A DNA stretch of 64,000 nucleotides from JASHPR01 sp963729365 (GTDB taxonomy: Bacteria > Actinomycetota > Actinomycetes > Streptosporangiales > Streptosporangiaceae). Numbering within the stretch: position 1 is the first letter of the stretch; every line of letters starts with the position of its first letter. The notes beneath the pieces were generated by a model, which was not told the DNA's origin, made no database searches, and saw only the letters and a list, made by a program, of their open reading frames with translations. This document shows, one piece after another, positions 36,488 through 44,417 of this stretch. The stretch is from positions 310,001 to 374,000 of the forward strand of contig CAVSNQ010000017.1 of the NCBI GenBank assembly GCA_963729365.1. The letters run 5' to 3'. Position numbers and translations under genes: made by a program.

Positions 36488-36814
36488 CTACCTGACCGTC
36501 GAGAAGGCCGTCGGCTGCCAGAAGGCATTGCTGAGCGAGCTGATCAGCGGGCCGTTCTGTTCGGTCTTGCGGCGCTTCTCCAGCCACTCGGGGTCGGCCG
36601 AGAAGGCCGCCCATTTCTGCTCCCGCTCAGCCATCGAGTCCCAGGCCAGCAGGTAGATGAGGTCTTGGTTGGAGCCGCCGACCAGAACGGTCCAGAATCC
36701 GGCCGGGCGGATGCCGAGCCGCGCCCAGATCGGCAGGGTCACCTGCTCGAACCGGCTGAGCAGGTCGGGCATGCGGCCGGGCATGGCATGGTAGATGCGC
36801 TGCTCGTAAATCAT
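36488..36814 (-). CDS. NIPSNAP-family protein
   Basis: 108 residues from ATG 36814 with the NIPSNAP dimeric alpha-beta barrel pattern: IYEQRIYHAMPGRMPDLLSRFEQVTLPIWARLGIRPAGFWTV, then LAWDSMAEREQKWAAFSADPEW. Function of the family in bacteria is not settled; several small members are stress- or catabolism-linked. Same strand as the dehydrogenase pair, 74 bp upstream of it. Confidence 0.85.
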   Translation of the reverse strand: MIYEQRIYHAMPGRMPDLLSRFEQVTLPIWARLGIRPAGFWTVLVGGSNQDLIYLLAWDSMAEREQKWAAFSADPEWLEKRRKTEQNGPLISSLSNAFWQPTAFSTVR

Positions 36815-36888
36815 GGCTGCCTCCGAGTCCCTTATCGCCCGCGCTGAGCATGTTCTCACGCGGCCGCGCCGAAGCGGCCGGCGGTTGG

Positions 36889-36916
36889 TTAGCTACGGCT
36901 ACTTAGCTACGGCTAC
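36889..36916. repeat. 14-bp tandem direct repeat
   Basis: TTAGCTACGGCTAC occurs twice in a row without spacer, between the divergent NIPSNAP and glycosyltransferase starts. It is AT-richer than its surroundings and may be a regulator site or a simple duplication. Confidence 0.6.
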
Positions 36917-36977
36917 ATTGCGGGTAGTCGTCAGCACTTGTCAGGTCAGGCCGAGGCTTGAGGCGGGAGGCGGGCTC

Positions 36978-39164
36978 GTGCTTGCTGCGCTCGTGCTGGC
37001 CGGGATCCTGGGCGCGCCGATGGGTACCGCCGCGCTGCTGACCCCCGCCGGTCATCCCCGGCGGACCGAGGGGACGTGGCCTGCCACCCGCCGGTTCGCG
37101 TTCGCGATCGCGGGCACCGCGGTGCTGGCTGCGCTCGTGGCGGTGGCGATGCGGCTGCTCGGGGTGACCGAGCACAACACGATCGCGGGCGTGGCCGGCC
37201 TGGTCGCCGGAAGCCTGATCTGGCTGCCGGTGACCCGGCGCTGGAACGCGCGCGGCCACCTGTGCTGGTCGACGAGCATCTTCCTGTTCGCCGTCTACCT
37301 GGCCTACGTCCTGGACTGGACCTTTGCCAGCCATCTCGGGCCGGCGAGCACGGCGGGCGGGCTGCTGCTGTGGCTCTTCGAGGTGTTCGCCGCCCTCCTC
37401 GCGTGCGCGTACCTGTGGGAGATCTGCGACGCCATCGGCTCGGAGACCTGGCACCGGCAGATTACGCCCACCGCCACGGCGGAGATGCCCGCCGTCGGCG
37501 ACCTCCCGTTCGTCAGCCTGCACGTCCCGGCGCACAACGAGCCGCCGGACATGGTCATCGACACGCTCCGCTCGCTGGTGCGCCTGGAGTACCCGCACTA
37601 CGAGATCATCCTGATCGACGACAACACCGACGACGAGGACCTGTGGCGGCCGGTCGAGCGGTGGTGCGCGCGGCACAACGTGAAGTTCGCGCACCTGGAG
37701 GACTGGCCGGGCTACAAATCCGGGGCCCTGAACTACGCGCTGCGCGAGCTCACCGACGAGCGGGCCGAGATCATCGGGGTGGTCGACTCCGACTACCAGC
37801 TCGACCGAGCTTTCCTGCGCCGCTGCGCGCCGCTGTTCGCCGAGAGCTGGGTCGGCTTCACCCAGGCCCCGCAGGATTACCGCGGCTGGGAGCGCGCCAG
37901 GTACTACCGGCGGCTGTACTACTCCTACTCGTACTTCTTCGCGGTGTCCCAGCCGTCGCGCAACGAGCGGGACGGGGCGATCTTCGCGGGCACGATGGGG
38001 CTGATCCGGCGGGTCGCGCTCGAGCAGCTCGGCGGCTGGGACGAGTGGTGCATCACCGAGGACGCCGAGCTGTCGCTGCGGCTGCTGCGGGCCGGATGGA
38101 CCGGGTGGCATGTGGGCGAGTCCTACGGCAAGGGCATCATGCCGCTGACCTTCGAGGCGCTCAAGGGCCAGCGCTACCGGTGGTGCTTCGGCGGCATCCA
38201 GATCCTGCGGATGCACTGGCGCTCGCTGCTCCCCGGCCGTATCACGAAGCAGAACCACCTCACCATCGGCCAGCGGTGGGCGTACCTGTCCGGCGCGGTG
38301 CAGTGGTACGGCGACGTCCTCGGCCTGGTGTTCCTGGTCTTCCTGCTGGCCGGGGCGGCCAACCTGGCCACCGGGGGCACCGCGCTGTTCACTAAGCTCA
38401 CCGTCTTCCTGGTCGCCGGGGTCCCGGTGCTGGTGCTGCTCGGGCTGGTGCGGGCGGTCGCGCTGCTGCGCCGCGGAACGGGCGCGTCGTGGCGGGATGC
38501 GATCGGCGCGTTCTTCATCTGGCAGTCCACGTCCCTGGTCGTGGCGCGGGCCTCGGTGGTCGGCCTGTTCGCCAAGAAGGCGGCGTTCCTGCGCACGCCG
38601 AAGACCAGCGAGAAGGCGAAGTGGTGGGAGTCACTGCGGGCGAACTGGGCCGAGTCGACGCTGGCGCTGCTCGGTCTCCTCGGCATCGCCGGCGCGCTGA
38701 CCAAGCCCACCGAGCTGGCCGGGCCGCTGCTGGCCGGCCTGCTGCTGTTCCCGACGCTCGGCATGGCAGCGGCGCCGTTCAACAGCTGGGCCGCGCAGCG
38801 GGCGGCGCTCCCGCCTGACCTGCAGGAAGTACGCACGATGGAATGGAAGCGCAGCGAGCGGCGCCAGACGCTCGTGCGCGGGGCGGCGGTCGGCGGGCTG
38901 GTCACGGTGATGGGCGTGGTCATCGCCGCGGTGCTGCTGCTGCTGCCCGGCCGCCAGCACGTGCAGACGCCGAACCTGGTTGCCCCGGCCCAGCCCACGA
39001 CCAGCCCGACCCCGGCCCCGTCGCCAACGAAATCGGCCACCCCGTCGCCTTCGGCCAGCACCGCTTCGCCGTCGCCCACCCCGAGTCCCACGCCGAGCCC
39101 GACGCCCACGCCGACCCCGACGCCGACCCCCAGCCCAACGCCATCCGCCACGGCGGCGCCGTAG
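36978..39164 (+). CDS. membrane GT2 glycosyltransferase (cellulose-synthase-like)
   Basis: 728 residues from GTG 36978, which has GGGAGG about 10 bp upstream; the open frame reaches 36813, but that start would collide with the divergent gene. N-terminal helices, cytosolic GT2 domain (SLHVPAHNEPPDMVIDTL, then DDN), DxD in VVDSDYQ (about residue 269), ITEDAELSLRLL (about 360), and KGQRYRWCFGG, the QxxRW motif of processive enzymes (about 397). More helices follow, then a single C-terminal helix and an outside Ser/Pro/Thr tail of SPTP repeats. It likely polymerises and exports a polysaccharide. No BcsB-like partner is adjacent. Confidence 0.88.
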   Translation: MLAALVLAGILGAPMGTAALLTPAGHPRRTEGTWPATRRFAFAIAGTAVLAALVAVAMRLLGVTEHNTIAGVAGLVAGSLIWLPVTRRWNARGHLCWSTSIFLFAVYLAYVLDWTFASHLGPASTAGGLLLWLFEVFAALLACAYLWEICDAIGSETWHRQITPTATAEMPAVGDLPFVSLHVPAHNEPPDMVIDTLRSLVRLEYPHYEIILIDDNTDDEDLWRPVERWCARHNVKFAHLEDWPGYKSGALNYALRELTDERAEIIGVVDSDYQLDRAFLRRCAPLFAESWVGFTQAPQDYRGWERARYYRRLYYSYSYFFAVSQPSRNERDGAIFAGTMGLIRRVALEQLGGWDEWCITEDAELSLRLLRAGWTGWHVGESYGKGIMPLTFEALKGQRYRWCFGGIQILRMHWRSLLPGRITKQNHLTIGQRWAYLSGAVQWYGDVLGLVFLVFLLAGAANLATGGTALFTKLTVFLVAGVPVLVLLGLVRAVALLRRGTGASWRDAIGAFFIWQSTSLVVARASVVGLFAKKAAFLRTPKTSEKAKWWESLRANWAESTLALLGLLGIAGALTKPTELAGPLLAGLLLFPTLGMAAAPFNSWAAQRAALPPDLQEVRTMEWKRSERRQTLVRGAAVGGLVTVMGVVIAAVLLLLPGRQHVQTPNLVAPAQPTTSPTPAPSPTKSATPSPSASTASPSPTPSPTPSPTPTPTPTPTPSPTPSATAAP

Positions 39165-39231
39165 CCCGGCGAGCCGGGTCAACCGAACGTCACAGCACGG
39201 CGTCCATATAGGCACGCAGCCCGCCGCCGAC

Positions 39232-39714
39232 ATGGAGCCCGACATGACCTCTGGCCCGCAAGACCCGGCCGACGCCCGATGGCAGACCCAGTACCAGCCC
39301 CCGGCGCAGTCCCAGCCCGAGCAGTACCAGCCGGAGCAGTACCAGCCCGCGCAGTACCAGCCCCCGGCCCAGTACCAGCCGGACCAGTACCAGCCGGACC
39401 AGTACGCCCAGTACCAGGCGGCCGCGGCCCCGCAGTGGCAGGGCCAGTACGCTGCGCCCTACCAGCAGCAGACCGTCGCGCCGAAGAACCCGGCCATCGG
39501 GCTGCTGCTCTCGTTCTTCATCCCGGGCCTCGGCTCCATGGTGAACGGCCGGGTCGGGGTGGGAGTCACGATCCTGGTGATCTATATCATCGGCGCCATC
39601 CTGTCCATCTTCCTGATCGGCATACCAATCTGCATCGGCATGTGGATCTGGGGCATGATCGACGGCTACAAGTCGGCGCAGTCCTGGAACCGCGCGCACG
39701 GCATCATCAGCTAG
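39232..39714 (+). CDS. TM2-like small membrane protein with QYQP repeats
   Basis: 160 residues from ATG 39232 (ATG 39244 also possible). The N-terminal half is a low-complexity Gln/Tyr/Pro region with repeated QYQPEQYQP-type units. The C-terminal half has two hydrophobic helices with PAIGLLLSFFIPGLGSMVNGRVGVGV and a following PICIGMWIWGMIDGYKSA, the TM2-domain pattern. Probably an inner-membrane protein with a cytosolic disordered N-terminus. Role unknown. It lies 67 bp after the glycosyltransferase, possibly co-transcribed. Confidence 0.8.
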   Translation: MEPDMTSGPQDPADARWQTQYQPPAQSQPEQYQPEQYQPAQYQPPAQYQPDQYQPDQYAQYQAAAAPQWQGQYAAPYQQQTVAPKNPAIGLLLSFFIPGLGSMVNGRVGVGVTILVIYIIGAILSIFLIGIPICIGMWIWGMIDGYKSAQSWNRAHGIIS

Positions 39715-39973
39715 CCCGGTACCCGGCCTAAGCGCTGGTCACCCTGCATCTGGGCGGTTAACAGCCGGTCCGGGCTGATCCCGTCCGCGTTCGGCTTCGG
39801 CCAAGAGCCCTGCCTCGGTGGCGCGGTGAGGGGCTATGGTCGTTCCTGAACACGATCAGCGCGGGGAGCCAGTCCGGCGCATCGACCGGAACCCCGGCCC
39901 GGCCGGCATCGTCGCGCCCTGACCGTCCTGTACGTGATCACCGCTCTGTACCCCCACTGAACCCGGAGATCCG

Positions 39974-40558
39974 ATGAGCCTCGTCCATGGCTGGGACGCA
40001 GCCGAATGCCCCGACCCCGTACCCACCGAGATCAACAACCAGAAGATCGCCTACGCCGGCGGGTATATCGGCGGGTCCAGCGCCTATCGGGCCTGGACCG
40101 CGGGCGAGTGGCAGCGGACCAGCGACACGATCGGCCGGGTGCTGCCCATCTGGGTGCCAACCCCCGGCGTGGACAACCCGCGGCAGGCCGCCCTGGCCGC
40201 CGCCGCCGCGCTGCGGGCCGCCGGCGTACCCGCCTACGCCACGCCCTGGCGCGCGCTCATGTGGGACCTCGAAACCGGCACCGAACCTTCACCGGCCTGG
40301 CTGACCACCGCCGCGAACACCCTGGCCGCCAGCGGCTATGACAGCCTGATCTACGGATCGCCGGCCGGGTCAGACGTGCTCAGCTACCCGCGGCGCAGCG
40401 GGTACGTGGTCGCTGACTATGACGGGGTGCCCACGCTGTACCCGGCGCCCGGGGTGGTGGGCAAGCAGTACGCCGCGAACGTGGCGGTGCCCGGCGGCTT
40501 GGTGGACCTGGACGTGATGGAGGAGTCCATGCTCGCTCACCTCGGCCGGGTCAACTAG
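39974..40558 (+). CDS. DUF1906-like (glycoside-hydrolase-like) protein
   Basis: 194 residues with the TIM-barrel-like features of DUF1906/Rv2525c-type proteins: GWDAAECPDP at the start, IAYAGGYIGGSSAYRAWTAGEWQ, an acidic strand WDLETGTEP (about residues 97-105), and VDLDVMEESML at the end. No signal peptide. CCCGGAG ribosome site upstream. Some relatives are cell-wall-linked hydrolase-like proteins or phage endolysin-like domains. Catalysis is not proven here. Confidence 0.7.
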   Translation: MSLVHGWDAAECPDPVPTEINNQKIAYAGGYIGGSSAYRAWTAGEWQRTSDTIGRVLPIWVPTPGVDNPRQAALAAAAALRAAGVPAYATPWRALMWDLETGTEPSPAWLTTAANTLAASGYDSLIYGSPAGSDVLSYPRRSGYVVADYDGVPTLYPAPGVVGKQYAANVAVPGGLVDLDVMEESMLAHLGRVN

Positions 40559-40587
40559 GCGCCGTGCGGATGGAGTGGTGAAGCAGG

Positions 40588-41154
40588 TCAGAAGGGCTTG
40601 GCGGGCGGGTCGTCTGGCAGCAGGGAGTACATCACGCTGTCCCGTCGGCCAGCAGAGGTCGGCAGCCAGGCCCGCAGCAGGCCTTCGCAGGTGAAGCCCG
40701 CGCGTTCGGCGACGCGCTGGGAGGCTGCATTCTCCGGTGCCGTTATCAGGTTCAGCCGTCTGATGCCCAGCTGCGCGAAGGCCCAGCCCGAGACCAGCCC
40801 TACTGCGGTCGTTGCTGCGCCCTGCCCGCGGGCCTCACGGCGCAGCCAGTAGCCGACCTCGGCCAGCTCCGCGTCGGCGGGGTAGAGACGAAGCCCGATC
40901 GTTCCCCAGCCATCGCCGGTAGCTGCGTCCGTGATCACGAAGGCGGCGCCGGTTCCCTCAGTCCAGCCCTGGCCGCCGTGCTCGATGAAGGCACGGGCAT
41001 CCGACTGCGAGTAGGGATAAGGAATCCCAGGGATGTACCGGCTCAGCTCGCGGTCGCTGCACGCCGCGGTGATCCAGGGAACGTCATCGGCGTCCGGGCG
41101 GCGAAGGACAATGCCCGCAGCAGCTAGCGGCGGGTCCGGGAAGGCGACTGGCAC
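40588..41154 (-). CDS. GNAT-family N-acetyltransferase (RimJ/RimL type)
   Basis: 188 residues from GTG 41154 (VPVAFPDPPLAAAGIVLRRPDADD). Acetyl-CoA site RREARGQGAATTAVGLVSGWAF (about residues 109-130), then LNLITAPENAASQRVAERAGFTCEGLLR typical of RimJ/RimL-like enzymes. Acceptor unknown: a protein N-terminus, or a small molecule. The much longer open frame upstream has no coding character. Confidence 0.85.
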   Translation of the reverse strand: MPVAFPDPPLAAAGIVLRRPDADDVPWITAACSDRELSRYIPGIPYPYSQSDARAFIEHGGQGWTEGTGAAFVITDAATGDGWGTIGLRLYPADAELAEVGYWLRREARGQGAATTAVGLVSGWAFAQLGIRRLNLITAPENAASQRVAERAGFTCEGLLRAWLPTSAGRRDSVMYSLLPDDPPAKPF

Positions 41155-41347
41155 GGTCAGCAGAATACGAGGCCGGCAAGGACAGCAAGAGCGACAGCAA
41201 TGCCGACCTGGGTTCCAGCATGTGGCGCTGATTCCGTTGCTGAAACTTCCCTGATAAGGATGAGGTCGATGGAAGCCAATTCGGGAGCCACCCAGGCGAA
41301 CGACCTGCCACGCCAGGCGAACTGATCCGGACAGGCGGGAGGCGATC

Positions 41348-41791
41348 ATGCCAGCGCGATCGGGCTGGGAGCTGACGCCCCGCCAGAGTGTCGAGCTGGA
41401 GTGCGCGCGTCGGGGCGAATCCGCGGTGGTGACCGGCTGCGTGGCGCTGCTGCGCGGGCAGGACGTGGATGACGGCCTCCTGTTCGCGCTCGGCGGCCCG
41501 ATGGCCTCCATCGTGATCCACGACAGCCCACGGCAGCGCAACCAGTACTGGCGCCGCGTCTGGGGGGCGCGCGGCCTGCTGTACGCCTGGATGCCCGAGG
41601 CGGCCGACGCGATCATGGCCGCCCTGTCCGACGAGCACTGGCGCGTGCGCGAGATGGCCGCGAAGGTCATCGCGAAGCGCAAGATCGGCGACGCGCTGCA
41701 CGAGGTCACGACCCTGCGCCAGGATCCCGTGCCACGCGTGCGGGCCGCGGCCGACCGCGCGATCGTCGTGCTGACCGCCGCCGGGAGCTGA
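41348..41791 (+). CDS. small HEAT-repeat-like protein
   Basis: 147 residues. The C-terminal half (EAADAIMAALSDEHWRVREMAAKVIAKRKIGDALHEVTTLRQDPVPRVRAAADRAIVVL) forms paired helices with the HEAT/PBS-lyase-repeat pattern. The N-terminal part is not recognised. The GGCGGGAGGCG site precedes ATG. Probably a protein-binding adaptor; function unknown. Confidence 0.72.
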   Translation: MPARSGWELTPRQSVELECARRGESAVVTGCVALLRGQDVDDGLLFALGGPMASIVIHDSPRQRNQYWRRVWGARGLLYAWMPEAADAIMAALSDEHWRVREMAAKVIAKRKIGDALHEVTTLRQDPVPRVRAAADRAIVVLTAAGS

Positions 41792-42053
41792 CGCTAAGCG
41801 CGTGCCTCCGCCTACTCACTCTCCGGGCCCCTGGCTGTGGCGGCACAGTCACCCGCTCCCCGGCCGGAAAACCAGTGCTGGCCGCATTCTGGCCGCACAA
41901 CAGAGGCGTATGGGCTGGCAGGCAGCGGATGTGCCTGTACCTCTCTATGGATCAGTCTGGACATCCGGCGGATTCTGACCTGGCCCGATCCTGCGCTCTG
42001 ACGGCCCAGAAGAGGCCTGCGACGGCCCCGGTGCATCATGACCAGCGCGGTCT

Positions 42054-43007
42054 TCAATCGATGGTGAAGTAGTCGGGGCCGGCGTAGCGTCCCGTGAGTT
42101 GCTTGCTGCGCTGCATCAGCAGATCGTTGAGCAGGCTCGAGGCGCCGATCCGGAACAGCGTGGGGGTCAGCCACGCGTCCCCGGCTGTCTCGCGCACCAG
42201 CACCAGGTACCGGATCGCGTCCTTGGCGGTGCGCACACCGCCGGCCACCTTCACCCCGACCTGGCGCCCGGTGGACTGGGCGTAGTCGCGCACGGCGGCC
42301 AGCATGGTCAGCGCCACCGGCGGCGTCGCGGCGGGCGTGATCTTGCCGGTCGAGGTCTTGATGAAGTCCGCGCCGGCCAGCATCGCCAGCCACGACGCCC
42401 GGGAGACGTTGTCCAGGGTGGCCAGCTCGCCGGTCTCCAGGATCACCTTGAGATGCGCGGCGCCGCAGGCCTCGCGCACCTGCCGCACCTCCTCGTAGGC
42501 CTGGCCGTACCGCCCGGCCAGGAACGCGCCCCGGTCGATCACCATGTCCACCTCGTCGGCGCCCGCCTCCACGGCATCGCGCACGTCGGCAAGCTTCACC
42601 CCGAGCGAGGCCCGGCCGGACGGGAACGCGGTCGCCACCGATGCCACGGCGACCGTGCTGCCGGCCAGCCCGGCCCGGGCCACGCCGACCAGGTCCGGGT
42701 AGACGCACACCGCGGCGACCGGCGGCACCGCCGGATCGGCCGGGTCCGGCCTGCGGGCCTTGGCGCACATGGCCCGGACCTTCCCCGGCGTGTCCGCGCC
42801 CTCCAGCGTGGTCAGGTCGACCATGCGGATCGCCATGTCCAGCGCCCACATCTTGGCGTCCCGCTTGACCGACCTGGTGGCCAGTCCGGCCGCGCGTGCC
42901 TCGGCGGCCACCTGATCGACGCCGGGCAGCCCGTGCAGCACCTGCCGCAGCGCGGCATCCGAGGTCGCCACATCGGACAGCCACCGCCGCTCGGTCAGCT
43001 CGCTCAT
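42054..43007 (-). CDS. deoC: deoxyribose-phosphate aldolase
   Basis: 317 residues, longer than many DeoC but with all active-site features: Schiff-base Lys in FIKTSTGKITPAA (about residues 215-227), second Lys in VGVKVAGGVRTAKDA, and Asp in DEVDMVIDRGAFLAG. It splits 2-deoxyribose-5-phosphate to acetaldehyde and glyceraldehyde-3-phosphate. The N-terminal 60 residues are extra. Its start overlaps the stop of the adenosine deaminase gene by 4 bp, so the two are co-translated. Confidence 0.95.
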   Translation of the reverse strand: MSELTERRWLSDVATSDAALRQVLHGLPGVDQVAAEARAAGLATRSVKRDAKMWALDMAIRMVDLTTLEGADTPGKVRAMCAKARRPDPADPAVPPVAAVCVYPDLVGVARAGLAGSTVAVASVATAFPSGRASLGVKLADVRDAVEAGADEVDMVIDRGAFLAGRYGQAYEEVRQVREACGAAHLKVILETGELATLDNVSRASWLAMLAGADFIKTSTGKITPAATPPVALTMLAAVRDYAQSTGRQVGVKVAGGVRTAKDAIRYLVLVRETAGDAWLTPTLFRIGASSLLNDLLMQRSKQLTGRYAGPDYFTID

Positions 43008-44080
43008 GGCCCGGGCCTGACCGTGGCGAACCCCGGCTTGATCACCGTGTTGATGATCTTCAGCCGCTCGTCAAAGGGCGCGAAGGCGCTCTTCATCGCG
43101 TTGATAGTGAGCCACTCGATGTCCCCCCACCCGTAGCCGAACGCCTCGGTGAGCGCGTGGAACTCCGACGACAGGCTGACCCCGCTCATCAGCCGGTTGT
43201 CGGTGTTGACCGTCACCCGGAACGACAGCTCGCGCAGCAGCCCGATCGGGTGTTCCTTGATCGACTTGACCGCGCCGGTCTGCACGTTCGACGTCGGGCA
43301 CATCTCCAGCGGAATCCGGCGATCACGCACGTAGCTGGCCAGCCGGCCGAGCGAGGCGTGGCCGCCGCACGCCGCTACCCGGATGTCATCGATGATCCGG
43401 ACGCCGTGCCCCAAGCGCTCGGCGCCGCACCACTGCAGCGCCTCCCAGATCGATGGCAGCCCGAATCCCTCGCCCGCGTGGATCGTGATGTGGAAGTTTT
43501 CCCGCGCCACGTACTGGAACGCGTCCAGGTGCCGGCTGGGCGGGCTGCCCGCCTCGGCGCCCGCGATGTCGAACCCGACCACGCCGGCGTCCCTGTGCCG
43601 CACCGCCAGCTCGGCGATCTCCAGCGACCTGGCCGCGGTGCGCAGCGCGGTGAGCAGCGCGTAGACGGTGATCCCCCGGCCGCGGCTGCCCCGCCGGAAC
43701 CCCTCGAGCACGGCCTCGACCACCTGGTCCAGGCTCAGGTCCCTGGTCACGTGCAGCTCGGGGGCGAACCTGACCTCCGCGTAGACGACGCCGTCGGCGG
43801 CCAGGTCCTCGGCGCACTCGGCCGCCACCCGGATCAGCGCGTCCCGCGTCTGCATGACCCCGACCGTGTGCTCGAAGGCTTCCAGGTAGAGCTCAAGCTG
43901 GCCCCGCTGGGCCACGCCGGTCATCCACCGGGCCAGCTCGGCCACGTCGGTCGTGGGCAGACCCGCGTACCCGGTCTGGGCGGCCAGCTCGATGATGGTC
44001 TCCGGGCGCAGCCCGCCATCGAGGTGGTCGTGCAGCAGCACCTTGGGTACGCCGCGGATCTCGTCCAGAGTCACCGACAC
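43004..44080 (-). CDS. add: adenosine deaminase
   Basis: 358 residues from GTG 44080. Metal ligands HDHLDGG (about residues 17-23), GAEAG loop, HAGEGFG with the catalytic Glu, and VNTDNRLMSG with the C-terminal Asp pair. It converts adenosine and deoxyadenosine to (deoxy)inosine, the substrate of the phosphorylase further right. The ATG 57 bp upstream would add residues without coding character. Forms an operon with deoC. Confidence 0.94.
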   Translation of the reverse strand: MSVTLDEIRGVPKVLLHDHLDGGLRPETIIELAAQTGYAGLPTTDVAELARWMTGVAQRGQLELYLEAFEHTVGVMQTRDALIRVAAECAEDLAADGVVYAEVRFAPELHVTRDLSLDQVVEAVLEGFRRGSRGRGITVYALLTALRTAARSLEIAELAVRHRDAGVVGFDIAGAEAGSPPSRHLDAFQYVARENFHITIHAGEGFGLPSIWEALQWCGAERLGHGVRIIDDIRVAACGGHASLGRLASYVRDRRIPLEMCPTSNVQTGAVKSIKEHPIGLLRELSFRVTVNTDNRLMSGVSLSSEFHALTEAFGYGWGDIEWLTINAMKSAFAPFDERLKIINTVIKPGFATVRPGP

Positions 44081-44142
44081 ACGTCTATTCTCACAGACCG
44101 CGAACTGGCGACGCCCAGCCGCGCTCCGGGAAACCAACCTCG

Positions 44143-44410
44143 CTACGAAGCGCGGGCGCGGTAGATGTGCAGCGCGTCGGGGCCGGTGAACCCGGCCCGG
44201 GTGAGCAGGGCCAGGATGGCTTCGAGGGGGCGTCGGGTGCCGGGGGGCGCAGCGCGAGCGGGGTGGACAGGGGCCCGGTGACCAGCAAGGGCACGACGTG
44301 CGGGTAGGCGAGCGCCGGGGCGCGGTAGTTGCGGGCGACGGTACGCGGCTGGGCGTTCCAATCGGGGTTGGCGGGGTCGGCGGGGGCGACGTGGAGCTGG
44401 CCAGGACGGT
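44143..44410 (-). pseudogene. remnant of a TetR-family regulator (ligand domain)
   Basis: Immediately after the CoA-transferase stop the same strand encodes about 85 residues like a TetR C-terminal domain: TVARNYRAPALAYPHVVPLLVTGPLSTPLALRPP, then in the next frame GTRRPLEAILALLTRAGFTGPDALHIYRA. The switch sits in a G6 run (44242-44247, plus strand) lacking one base. Both the DNA-binding domain and the last helices are absent and there is no start, so this is a gene remnant even if the indel is corrected. Confidence 0.7.
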
Positions 44411-44417
44411 CTCGGTA

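Noticed and set aside
36813..36977. N-terminal extension of the GT2 glycosyltransferase
   Set aside because: It would start inside the divergent NIPSNAP start, lacks a ribosome site and includes the 14-bp tandem repeat; GTG 36978 has a good site.
41812..42053. Possible small gene between the HEAT-like gene and deoC
   Set aside because: Short frames on both strands lack coding bias; nothing recognisable.
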